Positions 17,864-27,004 are shown, counted from the first letter of the stretch. The stretch: 64,000 nucleotides of DNA from Methanothermococcus thermolithotrophicus DSM 2095 (GCF_946463545.1 NZ_OX296583.1:1029035-1093034); one strand, 5' to 3'. Numbers and translations are program-made. Notes: generated by a model not told the origin, from the sequence alone.

Positions 17864-18319
17864 TTATAATTTTTTTAGATATAATTCACTACCTATTACA
17901 ACTCCAACGAATATTCCTAAAAGGCCTATCAAACCAAAGAGATCTCCATAAGCGGTCCTTATACTTGTCCTAATTGGACATCCTCCCATCAAAAGTGCGA
18001 AATTTACTACTAAAAATCCAAGAACAAAACTAACACCTAATTTGTGTGTGGATCTAAGTTTGAAGTCATTATGAACAATAGAGGCGATTAATGCACCGAT
18101 AAATAATCCAACAACAGTTAAAACAGGAAAAAACTTTGAAACAGGGGCCATTCCAAGTGATGTACCTAATGTATGATTTACTATCCAGTTGATTAAATCT
18201 CTAGAATGACACGCAACACACACACCATAAGCTGGTGGTGGGGAGACTTTAAAAATCGCTTCCAAAACTGCAGCCGAAAGCCCTGCAACTAGACCTGCCT
18301 GCAAAGGAGATACTTTCAT
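17864..18319 (-). CDS. YeeE/YedE family membrane protein (copy B)
   Basis: The 151-residue protein starts MKVSPLQAGLVAG after GGTGAAAAA. It carries SPPPAYGVCVACHSRDL near the first helices and LLMGGCPIRTSIRTAYGD later, the paired cysteine motifs of the YeeE/YedE family. The CVAC pair is an extra compared with copy A. It is the first gene of a three-gene set with copy A and the DUF3343 protein. Whether the cargo is thiosulfate, sulfide-level sulfur or selenium cannot be decided from sequence. Confidence 0.85.
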   Translation of the reverse strand: MKVSPLQAGLVAGLSAAVLEAIFKVSPPPAYGVCVACHSRDLINWIVNHTLGTSLGMAPVSKFFPVLTVVGLFIGALIASIVHNDFKLRSTHKLGVSFVLGFLVVNFALLMGGCPIRTSIRTAYGDLFGLIGLLGIFVGVVIGSELYLKKL

Positions 18320-18472
18320 TTTTTCACCTATTAAATGTTTTAATGGCATTTTATATAAAATAATATATTATTAATCAATTAAGAGATTTAAATAATTTTC
18401 TTTAAAGAAATTCTAATACCTAAGTGATTATTAAGAAATTTAATAGTAAATAATTATTATTTGAGGGAAATT

Positions 18473-19075
18473 ATGAAACTAACGGAAAATATAATTGTGG
18501 TTATTTGTATTATAACGGCTTTAAGTGGAATGGCGTTTCTTAATTTTTATGAAATAAACCCAATAAATAAAAAAATAGCGGATTTGAAAGATGGCGATTA
18601 TGTTAAGGTTGTTGCTACCGTTCAGAGTATCAAAGCGGTGCGTGATAAGTATAGAAATATAGTAGGAATTAAGTCTATAACATTAAAGGATGAAACTGGG
18701 GGAGATTTAAAAGTTATTGCCTTTAACGAGATAAATAAAGAGTTAACGAACTATGTAACAAGTACAAATCCTTCAATAAAAGAAGGAGATCTTGTAGAAG
18801 TTACTGGAAACGTAAAAACTTATAATGGGATTTATGAAATAGTACTTGATGACGTCAAAGACTTTAGACTTTTAGAAAAGAGAAATTTTGAAAAGGACGT
18901 AACTTTTTCACCTAACCCTACAGGGATTTACCGTTCAAGTAATGGTAAGATATACCACACACTTGAAAATTGTCCATATGGCAAAAAAATTAAAAATAAA
19001 GTTTATCTTTATTCTGAAGAAGATACACTGATTCTAAATTACAAAAAATGCAAATACTGTGAAAGGTATGACTGA
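18473..19075 (+). CDS. Membrane-anchored OB-fold protein with Ada-like cysteine motif
   Basis: The 200-residue protein has an N-terminal hydrophobic segment (about residues 7-25) acting as signal or anchor. An OB-fold-like region follows (KDGDYVKVVATVQSI ... EGDLVEVTGNVKTYNGIYEIV). The C-terminus has IYHTLENCPYGKKIKN and NYKKCKYCERYD, an H-x4-C ... C-x2-C arrangement resembling Ada-type metal-binding modules of secreted nucleases and lipoproteins. The start follows GAGGGAAATT. Its end overlaps the next gene by 8 bp, so the two are translationally coupled. I infer an extracytoplasmic nucleic-acid-related role but cannot confirm it. Confidence 0.7.
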   Translation: MKLTENIIVVICIITALSGMAFLNFYEINPINKKIADLKDGDYVKVVATVQSIKAVRDKYRNIVGIKSITLKDETGGDLKVIAFNEINKELTNYVTSTNPSIKEGDLVEVTGNVKTYNGIYEIVLDDVKDFRLLEKRNFEKDVTFSPNPTGIYRSSNGKIYHTLENCPYGKKIKNKVYLYSEEDTLILNYKKCKYCERYD

Positions 19076-20270
19076 AGATATAATAAATTTAGTTTTTCTA
19101 TTTTTGGGAATATTTATGGGATTGTTTACTGGGCTACTTCCTGGAATACATCCAAATACTATAGTACCCCTTTCATTTTTACTTTTACCGTATTTGAATG
19201 CTCAAAATTACATATGCTTTCTTTTGGGAATGGTTGTTACACATTATTTTATTAATTACATTCCTTCAGCCTTTATTGGAGTTCCAGATAGTGAATCGGC
19301 AGTTTCAGTTTTACCCCTCCATAATTTGACTCTTGACGGTAGAGGATACGAGGGTGTGATTTTAGCAGGAGTTGGTGCTTTTTCAGGAATTGTTTTTTCA
19401 TTGGTTATGGTTATAATACTTTTGAATCTTGGATTGGATTTAAAAATATTTTATGAAACTTTAAAACCATTTATTCCTTATTTTTTGATATTTTCCCTAG
19501 TTTTGATAATATTGTTTTCAAAAAATAAATTTTGGAGCTCAGTGATTATGCTTCTTTCAGGGGTTCTTGGAATCGAGACTTTGTATCTTCACCAATCATT
19601 CAATCCTACGCTTACCGCACTGTTTACTGGAATGTTTGGAATTCCATTACTTATTGAAAATCTAAAAACCAGAAAAATAAACCATCAAATAATTACATTC
19701 CCAGAGTTAAAGCCATCTTTTTTCAAATCCTCTATCTTTGGAACTCTTGGTGGGTTTATAAGGATATTTCTACCGGCCATAGGGGGAGCACAACTGAATT
19801 TCTTTCTAAGTAAAATAATTATGGAAGAAGATTTAGAAAATTTCATAGTCTCTCAAGGCTCAATAACACTTTCAAATGAATTTTTCTCCATACTTGCACT
19901 GATCCTAATAGGAAATGGGAGAAGTGGAATTGCAGAAGCCATAGGAAGTTTAAACACCGATCTATCCTTGGTTAAAATTTCATTTTATATGTTAATCGCT
20001 TCAGCAGGAGCTCTTGGAATGATGGTTATTTTATCCAGATATTTACTAAGAAAAATAACTGATTACGATTATAGAAAAATATCGTTATACTTAATTGCAT
20101 TTTGTACTTTATTGGTGTTTATTCTATCCTACAATACCTACCCCATTTATCACATGGTTATTTATGTTGTTTCAGTTTGTATAGGAATTTTGTGTATTAA
20201 AAATAATGTGAATTTATCCTATATGATGTGTGTGTTAATATTCCCTACAATTTTGTATTTTATGTTATAA
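19068..20270 (+). CDS. TctA-family multi-pass membrane protein
   Basis: The 400-residue protein has roughly ten hydrophobic segments and the motif FTGLLPGIHPNTIVPLSF at the start, characteristic of the archaeal TctA-like family related to tripartite tricarboxylate transporter permeases. A second half repeats the pattern (TLGGFIRIFLPAIGGAQLN). The partner subunits TctB and TctC are not nearby, as is usual for this archaeal branch. The ATG at 19068 overlaps the stop of the OB-fold gene. The substrate is unknown. Confidence 0.8.
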   Translation: MTEDIINLVFLFLGIFMGLFTGLLPGIHPNTIVPLSFLLLPYLNAQNYICFLLGMVVTHYFINYIPSAFIGVPDSESAVSVLPLHNLTLDGRGYEGVILAGVGAFSGIVFSLVMVIILLNLGLDLKIFYETLKPFIPYFLIFSLVLIILFSKNKFWSSVIMLLSGVLGIETLYLHQSFNPTLTALFTGMFGIPLLIENLKTRKINHQIITFPELKPSFFKSSIFGTLGGFIRIFLPAIGGAQLNFFLSKIIMEEDLENFIVSQGSITLSNEFFSILALILIGNGRSGIAEAIGSLNTDLSLVKISFYMLIASAGALGMMVILSRYLLRKITDYDYRKISLYLIAFCTLLVFILSYNTYPIYHMVIYVVSVCIGILCIKNNVNLSYMMCVLIFPTILYFML

Positions 20271-20272
20271 TT

Positions 20273-20624
20273 TATAGTATAGAGCAAAACCTTTTAGAAA
20301 AAGGTTTTGATTGAACAAAAATTACGAAGTAATTTTTGTAACTCTCCGTTCGCTTCGCTCACTCCGATTCCAAAACCGGATACTTCTTAACGAAGTTAAG
20401 TCGAAGCGAATCGAAGATTCGCTGTCGAAGCAAATTTCAAAGAAATTCGCTGACTCACAAAAATTCGAAGAATTTTTGTCGAGACTCACAATCCACCGCA
20501 ACATAGTTGCGGGGAAGTTGAATAATCGTAGATTATTCAACTAAACCAAAGGTTTTTGTCGAGAAGTATATTTTAGTCAAGTTTTATGTCAGATGGTGTT
20601 AAATTTGTTATGCACCTGACTATA
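20273..20624. repeat. Palindrome array 2, flanked by TATAGT and ACTATA
   Basis: At least nine palindromic units are readable between 20285 and 20556, among them ACAAAAATTAC-GAA-GTAATTTTTGT (20315-20339), CTTAAC-GAA-GTTAAG (20386-20400), GCGAATC-GAA-GATTCGC (20406-20422), CCGCAAC-ATA-GTTGCGG (20496-20512) and a 25-bp unit at 20517-20541 with 11-bp arms. Linkers match arrays 3 and 4 in reverse orientation. The block is flanked by TATAGT (20273-20278) and ACTATA (20619-20624), like MITE ends. No credible gene lies in 20271-20724; frames open on both strands are artefacts. Confidence 0.85.
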
Positions 20625-20724
20625 ATATCTTAGTTATTTTCAATAGGAAATAAGTTAAAAACAAATAAAAAAGTATAACTTTAGAAATAAATTATTATTT
20701 TTAGATATTTTAAAGAAATATGGA

Positions 20725-21285
20725 TTATTCAAGTAAGTAAAAATAATCATCTAGCCAATTAACACAGCCAACTTTAGATTCTTTATTTTTTAATGCAGTA
20801 ACTATTTCATTTACAATGGATTCCGAGCTCCTATTGGTGGTATCAATTTCATAAACACTATTTTCAGAATGAGGTTGATTTTCAATGGCTTCAGCCAGGC
20901 AGACATCGAGTATTTCTGCTTGAACATTTTCCATAACTTTTTTTTCACTGTAACCTCTTTCTCTCAATCTCTTAATTAAAATTTCTGGATTACATCTTAG
21001 AACTATCGTATAGTTAGAATCCAAGGAATGACTTAAATGACCATCCAATATGATATTTTCAGATTTTTTAGATATTTTATCTATAAAATCATTAAGTTTT
21101 TTAAAGTCAACAACATAGGAATCCATTTCCTCGTCTTTCTCAGAGTATAATCTATTTTCTTTTACAACCTCGGTTATATTTATGTGTATGAAGTCGTTTT
21201 TAAAAAATTCCTTTAATTTTTCGACCAGTATTTTAGAAACTGTGGATTTTCCAACCCCTGGCGTCCCAGTTATGGATATTTTAAT
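20725..21285 (-). CDS. Fap7/adenylate kinase 6-like NMP kinase with probable ATT start
   Basis: Read from an ATT codon at 21285 the product is 186 residues and begins (M)KISITGTPGVGKSTVSKI, a Walker A motif exactly where family members start with ATG. GGTGGT lies three bases upstream. The first in-frame ATG (21126) would delete the P-loop. Downstream, ILDGHLSH and the segment from LRERGYSEKKVMEN to LAEA match adenylate kinase isoenzyme 6/Fap7, which acts in nucleotide metabolism and small-subunit ribosome assembly. It starts 9 bp after the sepF stop and is probably in its transcript. The unusual start could be checked by N-terminal peptide data. Confidence 0.82.
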   Translation of the reverse strand: MKISITGTPGVGKSTVSKILVEKLKEFFKNDFIHINITEVVKENRLYSEKDEEMDSYVVDFKKLNDFIDKISKKSENIILDGHLSHSLDSNYTIVLRCNPEILIKRLRERGYSEKKVMENVQAEILDVCLAEAIENQPHSENSVYEIDTTNRSSESIVNEIVTALKNKESKVGCVNWLDDYFYLLE

Positions 21286-21293
21286 TTTACCAC

Positions 21294-21755
21294 CTATTTA
21301 TTTTCTGTAGTTTCTCCTGAAACATACCTGTCAATGTCCACATCAGATTTAACTGCAAGTATTATATTTTCCCCGATTCTACCGAGGCTATAACCAAGGG
21401 TTTCCAGATATCTCTTGAAGTCTATAAACTCTTTTTCTATAGCCTCAACTGGGATTTCTTCAAGGTTTATTATGATTAAATCATGTTCAACTATTTCTTT
21501 AATGTTTTCAAAATCATCTGGGGATTTTATCCTGGTTGTAAGTATCCTAGGCATAATTTTTTTAGTTATTACTTTAACATTTTCTGTAGCTTCTTCCTCT
21601 GGAGATTCATTTTTTGGAAGGGGAATTTCCTCTGAATCTTTAATTTCGTAAGCAGAGTATTCCTCCCCAATTACTACATATTCTTCTTCATGAACAGGAA
21701 CCTGGGCAGGTAGATCTTTATTTCCTACAAATATTCTTTTTATCTTTTTGAACAT
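21294..21755 (-). CDS. sepF: Archaeal SepF, FtsZ membrane anchor
   Basis: The 153-residue protein starts MFKKIKRIFVG, an amphipathic membrane-targeting helix, followed by an acidic linker (about 20-65) and the SepF domain with KIMPRILTTRIKSPDDFENI and LETLGYSLGRIGENIILAV. Archaeal SepF anchors FtsZ to the membrane during division. The start follows GGGAGGAAGAAGT; five upstream residues would lie in that site. The Fap7-like gene follows 8 bp downstream on the same strand. Confidence 0.9.
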   Translation of the reverse strand: MFKKIKRIFVGNKDLPAQVPVHEEEYVVIGEEYSAYEIKDSEEIPLPKNESPEEEATENVKVITKKIMPRILTTRIKSPDDFENIKEIVEHDLIIINLEEIPVEAIEKEFIDFKRYLETLGYSLGRIGENIILAVKSDVDIDRYVSGETTENK

Positions 21756-21904
21756 ACTTCTTCCTCCCATTTCATGTATACTTATATTTATTCTATTATT
21801 ATATCATTCATGTTATTATAACTATTAATTAATTATGATACTTTTTTAGATGATTTATTTATCTTTTATGATTTGTTATTTATGAAAAAACAGTTTTAAT
21901 ATTC

Positions 21905-22330
21905 TCACGCATTTACAACTAAGAAGACCCCTACAAAAACTAAGAATGCACCGAAAATCACTTTAGCCGAGGGTATACTTCTTGAAAGTACGATAGTTGT
22001 TAGTATTGTAATTAAAGGGTACATACTAGTTATTACTACAACTCTTGATGGAGTAGATGCTTCGAGAGCTCTGTAGAATAAATATTGGGCAGTTACTCCT
22101 GCAAGTAGTGAAACTATTGCAAGGTATATAATGGGTTTTATGTTGGAAAATAAAGCATTGGTGTTAAGTTTTCCAGCAGTTATAAAAATAATAGAAATAA
22201 AAACAAAATCCATCATTATCCTTAAGAAAACTGCAGAGGATGGTTCAATGTGATCAAGTGCCTTTTTTTCAATTATTGGGGAGATGCCCCATAAAACTGC
22301 TACGAGTATGGCTATAAACTCTCCTTTCAC
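21905..22330 (-). CDS. Half-size EamA/DMT family membrane protein
   Basis: The product is 141 residues from a GTG at 22330 that follows GGTGATACC; the ATG 14 codons upstream has no binding site. It contains a single EamA unit of about five helices (ILVAVLWGISPIIEKKAL at the start, SRVVVITSMYPLITILTTIVL later). Most DMT-superfamily exporters have two units in one chain, so this one probably works as a dimer, like small multidrug or metabolite exporters. Substrate unknown. Confidence 0.8.
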   Translation of the reverse strand: MKGEFIAILVAVLWGISPIIEKKALDHIEPSSAVFLRIMMDFVFISIIFITAGKLNTNALFSNIKPIIYLAIVSLLAGVTAQYLFYRALEASTPSRVVVITSMYPLITILTTIVLSRSIPSAKVIFGAFLVFVGVFLVVNA

Positions 22331-22571
22331 GGTATCACCAGTTTGGAAAATAACTAATTCATCATCGTACAAAACAATATAAATAATTTGAAGGACTTAA
22401 TTTTGATTATAGATTCACACATCCCGTTATGCCGAATATTAACTCACGAAACATAGGTGTTTCGTCAAGGTAGAAAAATTTAAATACATGCCTTTAATCT
22501 AGTTTTAAGGTTATTTGTATAATATCACGTGGTTGTATTTATTAAGATAAGATGTTATTTGGAGGGAAAGA

Positions 22572-23816
22572 ATGTTCCTAACTATGGATGATTTTGATTT
22601 TAAAGGAAAAACTGTGGTATTGAGGGTAGATATTAACAGTCCTATCGATGTAAATATGGGCATAATATTGGATGACACCAGAATTAGAGCTTGTTATGAT
22701 ACTGTTAAAGAGCTCTCCGATAAGGGGGCTAAAGTGGTCATTCTTGCCCATCAAAGTAGGCCTGGAAAGAAGGATTTCACAACGTTGGAGTCTCATGCAA
22801 AGAGATTCTCTGAAATTCTTGGAAAGGACGTTGAATATGTTGATGATATTTTTGGGTCTCATGCAAGGAATAGTGTTTTAAACATGAATGATGGGGACAT
22901 AATTTTGCTTGAAAATGTTAGATTATGTTCTGAAGAGGTTTTGAAGGAATGGAGTAAGTGGGAAGATATAACTCCAAAAAAACAGGCTAAAACTCTTTTA
23001 GTAAAAAAACTTTATCCATTGTTTGACTATTTTATAAACGACGCTTTTGCTGCAGCACATAGAGCTCAGCCATCGTTAGTTGGATTTGCGTACCGTATTC
23101 CAATGATTGCTGGAAGGATAATGGAAAAAGAGATTAAGATACTCAGCAAGGTTTTAAAGAATCCTGAAAGGCCGTCAATTTTCGTTTTAGGTGGGGCTAA
23201 GGCAGATGACAGTATAGAAGTAACCAAGAACGTTCTTAGAAATAACTATGCGGATAGAGTTTTAACAACAGGGATTGTGGCAAACATTTTTTTAATGGCA
23301 AAAGGCTATAAAATGGGACCAAATGAAAAAGTTATCGAAGACATGGGTTACCTGGATCAGGTGGAAATAGCCAAGGAGCTCTTAGATGAGTTTGGTGATA
23401 AAATAGTTATTCCAATTGATGCAGCCTTGAATGTAGATGGAAATAGGGTTGAAGCTGTTTTGAAACTTGAAGAAGATATTAAATATCCAATCTATGATTT
23501 AGGGGAAAAGACCATCGAACTTTACGATAAGATAATTAAAGAAGCTAAAACAATAGTTGCAAACGGTCCTGCAGGCGTATTTGAAAATAAAAACTTTTTA
23601 AAAGGTACTGAAGGAATTTTAAGGAGCATAACCGAGTCAGAAGGATTTTCAGTAATTGGTGGAGGGCACCTATCAGCTGCAGCAGAGGTTATCGGTGTTG
23701 CAGACCAAATAGACCATATAAGTACTGGTGGTGGAGCATGTATTGAATTTTTAGCAGGTAAAAGACTCCCAGTTATCGAGATATTAAAGGAATCCTATGA
23801 AAAATATAAAAAATAA
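22572..23816 (+). CDS. pgk: Phosphoglycerate kinase
   Basis: The 414-residue enzyme has all Pgk signatures: [12 protein letters not shown] near residue 20, [11 protein letters not shown] (59-69), [27 protein letters not shown] and the nucleotide-binding [10 protein letters not shown] and [11 protein letters not shown]. It interconverts 1,3-bisphosphoglycerate and 3-phosphoglycerate with ATP, mainly gluconeogenic in this organism type. The start follows GGAGGGAAAGA. It is a single transcription unit; a lone palindrome (ACGAAACA-TAGG-TGTTTCGT, 22446-22465) lies about 105 bp upstream. Confidence 0.97.
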   Translation: MFLTMDDFDFKGKTVVLRVDINSPIDVNMGIILDDTRIRACYDTVKELSDKGAKVVILAHQSRPGKKDFTTLESHAKRFSEILGKDVEYVDDIFGSHARNSVLNMNDGDIILLENVRLCSEEVLKEWSKWEDITPKKQAKTLLVKKLYPLFDYFINDAFAAAHRAQPSLVGFAYRIPMIAGRIMEKEIKILSKVLKNPERPSIFVLGGAKADDSIEVTKNVLRNNYADRVLTTGIVANIFLMAKGYKMGPNEKVIEDMGYLDQVEIAKELLDEFGDKIVIPIDAALNVDGNRVEAVLKLEEDIKYPIYDLGEKTIELYDKIIKEAKTIVANGPAGVFENKNFLKGTEGILRSITESEGFSVIGGGHLSAAAEVIGVADQIDHISTGGGACIEFLAGKRLPVIEILKESYEKYKK

Positions 23817-23829
23817 CTTTATTTTAATT

Positions 23830-23950
23830 TATAGTCGTTCTGCAGTTATCCAACACTTAAAATTTTTAAACTTAAGGTACATTAAAATCATGTTGAATAT
23901 TTAATTGAAATTTAATGTATGTATTTATGACATTTTGCAGAACGGCTATA
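23830..23950. repeat. MITE-like element A, 121 bp
   Basis: Terminal inverted repeats TATAGTCGTTCTGCA (23830-23844) and TGCAGAACGGCTATA (23936-23950) match at 14 of 15 positions. The interior is AT-rich and non-coding. Its reverse complement shares the core TTAAATTTCAATT plus a following T-rich AACA with element B at 39.9 kb, so the two are homologous in opposite orientation. No transposase gene was found in the window. Confidence 0.8.
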
Positions 23951-24024
23951 TTTAACGTTTTTAAATAGAAAATTATATATAATTGCCAAATCACCAATTA
24001 TTTAAAATTGATATAGGGGATTTT

Positions 24025-24996
24025 ATGAATTTAAAAAAACTTGCAGATGAGATAAAAAATTTTGAAGGCGTTTTAAGAAAAAAGGAGATCAAAAATGTAG
24101 TCAATAATTTCAAATTTGAGGAAGAATACGGCTTTGAAATAATTGCCGATTTCGGGGACGATGCTGCAATAATTGGAATAGATGGTGAAAATGCAATTTT
24201 ATTGGCTGCAGATGGGATATGGGGTAAGTTATTAGAAAAAGATCCCCAGTGGGCAGGATACTGTTCTGTACTTGTAAATGCCAATGATATTGCAGCAATG
24301 GGGGGCAAATCAATTGCAATGACCAATATAATAGGGATTAAGGACTGTGACGTGGGAAAGAAGGTTTTAAAAGGTGTGAAAGAGGGAGTTAAAAAATTCG
24401 GAATTCCTATGGCGGGGGGACATACTCATCCAGATGCTCAATGTAACGTTCTTGATGTTTCCATAACGGGAATTGTTAAAAGGGATAATGTATTGAGAAG
24501 CGATGGAGCGAAGGTTGGGGATAAAATAGTTTTTGCCTATGATTTGGATGGAAAACTTCATGAGACTTTTAATTTGAATTGGGATACCACCACAATGAAG
24601 TCAAAGAAACTTGTTAGGGATCAATTAAAAGCCCTTGAAATTATTGGGGAAGAAAAATTGGCTAATTCGTGTAAGGACATAAGTAATCCCGGGGCATTGG
24701 GTACTCTTGGAATGCTTTTAGAGGTTTCAAAGAAAGGTGGGTTTGTAGATGTTACAAAAATCCCTAAAAACGAAGAAATACCGTTAAATCACTGGTTAAA
24801 AATTTATCCAGGCTGTGCTTTTGTATTCACCACAAAAGAAGAAAATGTAAATAGACTTAAAGAGGTCTTGGAATTTGTAAATATTTCAGCTGAAGTTTGT
24901 GGGGAAGTTACTAAGGAGCAAAAGCTTGTAATAACTGATGGAACTGAAAAAGAGATATTATTTGATTTTGAACGTGAATATATATGCGGATGCTAA
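24025..24996 (+). CDS. Methanogenesis marker protein 2 (AIR synthase-related)
   Basis: The 323-residue protein has the PurM/ThiL/SelD fold signatures FGDDAAIIGIDGENAILLAAD, NANDIAAMGGKSIAMTN and a C-terminal CKDISNPGALGTLGMLLEVS. This variant is a methanogen-specific family known as methanogenesis marker 2. By fold it should bind and use ATP, but its substrate is not established; a role in methanogenesis cofactor or MCR maturation is often assumed from its distribution. The start at MNLKKLADEIKN follows GGGGATTTT. It lies just downstream of MITE-like element A. Confidence 0.88.
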   Translation: MNLKKLADEIKNFEGVLRKKEIKNVVNNFKFEEEYGFEIIADFGDDAAIIGIDGENAILLAADGIWGKLLEKDPQWAGYCSVLVNANDIAAMGGKSIAMTNIIGIKDCDVGKKVLKGVKEGVKKFGIPMAGGHTHPDAQCNVLDVSITGIVKRDNVLRSDGAKVGDKIVFAYDLDGKLHETFNLNWDTTTMKSKKLVRDQLKALEIIGEEKLANSCKDISNPGALGTLGMLLEVSKKGGFVDVTKIPKNEEIPLNHWLKIYPGCAFVFTTKEENVNRLKEVLEFVNISAEVCGEVTKEQKLVITDGTEKEILFDFEREYICGC

Positions 24997-25101
24997 AATG
25001 TGGTAAAGTATGGATCTAAACTAAAAAGACTCTATATGGTTTAAGACTATTATATAATATTTTGATACTATTTTTCATGTTGGCGTATATTTGGTGAAAG
25101 A

Positions 25102-25392
25102 ATGAAAATAGCAGTTGACGGGGTTTTTTATACCAAAGAAAATATTGACTTTGAAAAGATACTTAAGGAGATAGTAAATATATTGGGTGAAGACGTTAGA
25201 GTTCAATCTGTAGAATTCCCCGAGATTGCAGCAATATTCGAGGACGACTACTATTACAGGGCGGGATTTATGCTTGACAAAGAAGTGGATGAGGAGCTCC
25301 CAGCGCATGAACTTAAAGATATAAAGGAAAAAATAAAAAAACTATTTCCGGAAGGTACCGTTATATACACATTAACCTGTGAAATACTATGA
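25102..25392 (+). CDS. Conserved-looking hypothetical protein
   Basis: This 96-residue acidic protein begins MKIAVDGVFYTKENIDFEKI and has no motif I can name. It contains an alternating helix/strand pattern and the segment AAIFEDDYYYRAGFMLDK. The start has GGTGAAAGA. Its end overlaps the next gene by 4 bp (ATGA), and that gene in turn overlaps pheA by 4 bp, so the three are one translationally coupled operon. Real gene; function unknown. Confidence 0.65.
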   Translation: MKIAVDGVFYTKENIDFEKILKEIVNILGEDVRVQSVEFPEIAAIFEDDYYYRAGFMLDKEVDEELPAHELKDIKEKIKKLFPEGTVIYTLTCEIL

Positions 25393-26117
25393 ACATGAAT
25401 AATACTAATAAAGGGAATAATGGCAGTGTAAGGGATTTTTACGATAACTGGAATGTAGAGGAATTCCCTGATTATTTGAAACTTATTATGGAATTTGAGG
25501 AACAGCTTATTTTTGATATTTTATCCAACATGGATGTGTTAAATAATAATTCCAAAACTGATAAATTGGTTTTGGACTGTGGATGTGGTTTTGGTTCTTT
25601 TTATCCTTTAATAAAGGATTTCAACACAATATATATGGATTTTTCGTTAAATCTTTTAAAAAAATTTAAAATAAATACCAATAAGGTATGCGGAGATATT
25701 CAAAATTTGCCTTTTAAGGACAATACGTTTGATCTGGTGCTTTGTATCAACGTTCTTGAACACGTAGATTTTGAAAGGGCCGTAAATGAAATAAAGAGGG
25801 TTTTAAAAACTAACGGAACATGTATCTTTGTTGTGGTTAACAGAGATTCAATAATAAACGAAGAAATATTTACAGACTGGAAAATAACTCATAATTCATT
25901 AAGTATTGATGATTTTAAAGACTTTGAATATAATGACGGAAAGTTTTTAATTAAATATTGGAGATCATTTTACTTTGTACATCCTATTTTTAAGGTATTT
26001 CCAAAGTTTATTTTAAAGAGAATTTTAAATATCTTTTACAAGCTGGATAAGTTGGGTGAAACTAATATACTTAGGAGGAAAGGTCAGTTTTTAATGGTGG
26101 CTATGGTGAAAAAATGA
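25389..26117 (+). CDS. Class I SAM-dependent methyltransferase, unknown substrate
   Basis: The 242-residue protein has the class I methyltransferase core: LVLDCGCGFGSFYP (motif I, about 58-71), VCGDIQNLPFKDNTFDLVLCINVLEHV (motifs II-III region) and IKRVLKTNGTCIFVVVN. It resembles UbiE/Methyltransf_11 enzymes. The C-terminal 70 residues are basic and hydrophobic (FVHPIFKVFPKFILKRILNI), suggesting interaction with a membrane or lipid substrate. It overlaps both neighbours by 4 bp. No substrate can be inferred from pheA, since operon partners need not share a pathway. Confidence 0.8.
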   Translation: MNMNNTNKGNNGSVRDFYDNWNVEEFPDYLKLIMEFEEQLIFDILSNMDVLNNNSKTDKLVLDCGCGFGSFYPLIKDFNTIYMDFSLNLLKKFKINTNKVCGDIQNLPFKDNTFDLVLCINVLEHVDFERAVNEIKRVLKTNGTCIFVVVNRDSIINEEIFTDWKITHNSLSIDDFKDFEYNDGKFLIKYWRSFYFVHPIFKVFPKFILKRILNIFYKLDKLGETNILRRKGQFLMVAMVKK

Positions 26118-27004
26118 AAAAAATGATTTACACACTTGGACCTAAGGGAAGCTACAGTGAAAAAGCGGCTAAAATTTTTTCAAGTTTGATTCATAAAAAA
26201 CAGGATGAGTTCCAAAATACGCCCATATCTGAACAGGATGGGGATATTATCTATTGCGGTTCAATTTATGAAGTTTTTGAATGCGTGGAAAAAAATAAAA
26301 ATACCTATGGTGTGGTTCCTTCCGAAAACTCAATTGAAGGTTCTGTAACGTTAACTCAGGATTTACTCTTAGAATTCCCCGTTAAAATAGTGGGGGAAGT
26401 GGATATTACTATAAATCATTGTTTAATTGGCTACAACAAGGATAGAATAAAGAAAGTTCTATCTCATCCCCAAGCTCTTGCACAGTGTAGAAAATATATA
26501 AAAAAACATGGTTGGGAAGTACAGGCAGTTTCAAGTACTGCGAAAGCCGTAAAAACAGTTTTTGAATCTAAAAATCATGAATTAGGGGCAATAGGTTCAA
26601 AAGAAACAGCCAAAATTTATGATTTAAAAATACTTGATGAACATATTCAGGATTATCCAAATAACAAGACTAGGTTTATACTTATTGGAAGCGATGAGTC
26701 TAATTTTGATTTTAATTTAGAAAGTACTATACAAAAATCTACAGTAATTCTCGAACTAAAGGAGGATAAACCAGGTTCTCTGTATAATATATTAAAAGAA
26801 TTTTATGAAAGAAATATCAATCTAACAAGGATAGAGTCAAGACCTTCCAAAAAGAAACTAGGATCATATATTTTCTACATCGATTTTGAACATGGGCTTA
26901 ATGAAAATTATATTTTGAATATATTGGATACACTGGATAATCATTTGTCCAATATAAAGTATCTTGGAAACTATGGGGTATTTAACGAGGAGGGGGTTAA
27001 TTAG
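26114..27004 (+). CDS. pheA: Prephenate dehydratase
   Basis: The 296-residue protein joins a prephenate dehydratase domain (YTLGPKGSYSEKAAKIF at the start, VVPSENSIEGSVTLTQDLL, NKTRFILIGSDES) to a C-terminal ACT domain (KPGSLYNILKEFYERNINLT and ESRPSKKKLGSYIFYID). It converts prephenate to phenylpyruvate. The ESRP motif in the ACT domain is the phenylalanine-binding site, so feedback inhibition by phenylalanine is likely. The start has GGTGAAAAA and overlaps the methyltransferase stop. Chorismate mutase is not fused. Confidence 0.94.
   Translation: MKKMIYTLGPKGSYSEKAAKIFSSLIHKKQDEFQNTPISEQDGDIIYCGSIYEVFECVEKNKNTYGVVPSENSIEGSVTLTQDLLLEFPVKIVGEVDITINHCLIGYNKDRIKKVLSHPQALAQCRKYIKKHGWEVQAVSSTAKAVKTVFESKNHELGAIGSKETAKIYDLKILDEHIQDYPNNKTRFILIGSDESNFDFNLESTIQKSTVILELKEDKPGSLYNILKEFYERNINLTRIESRPSKKKLGSYIFYIDFEHGLNENYILNILDTLDNHLSNIKYLGNYGVFNEEGVN

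Noticed and set aside
20311-20544. Open frames of 72-77 codons on both strands across array 2, and similar ones over arrays 1, 3 and 4
   Set aside because: They exist because the palindromes contain few stops in any frame. The translations are rich in R, S and F, lack binding sites, and mirror each other on opposite strands.
22446-22465. Palindrome ACGAAACA-TAGG-TGTTTCGT as an array
   Set aside because: It is a single unit with a 4-nt core and no neighbouring units; it may be a stray member or an operator for pgk, with nothing to decide between them.
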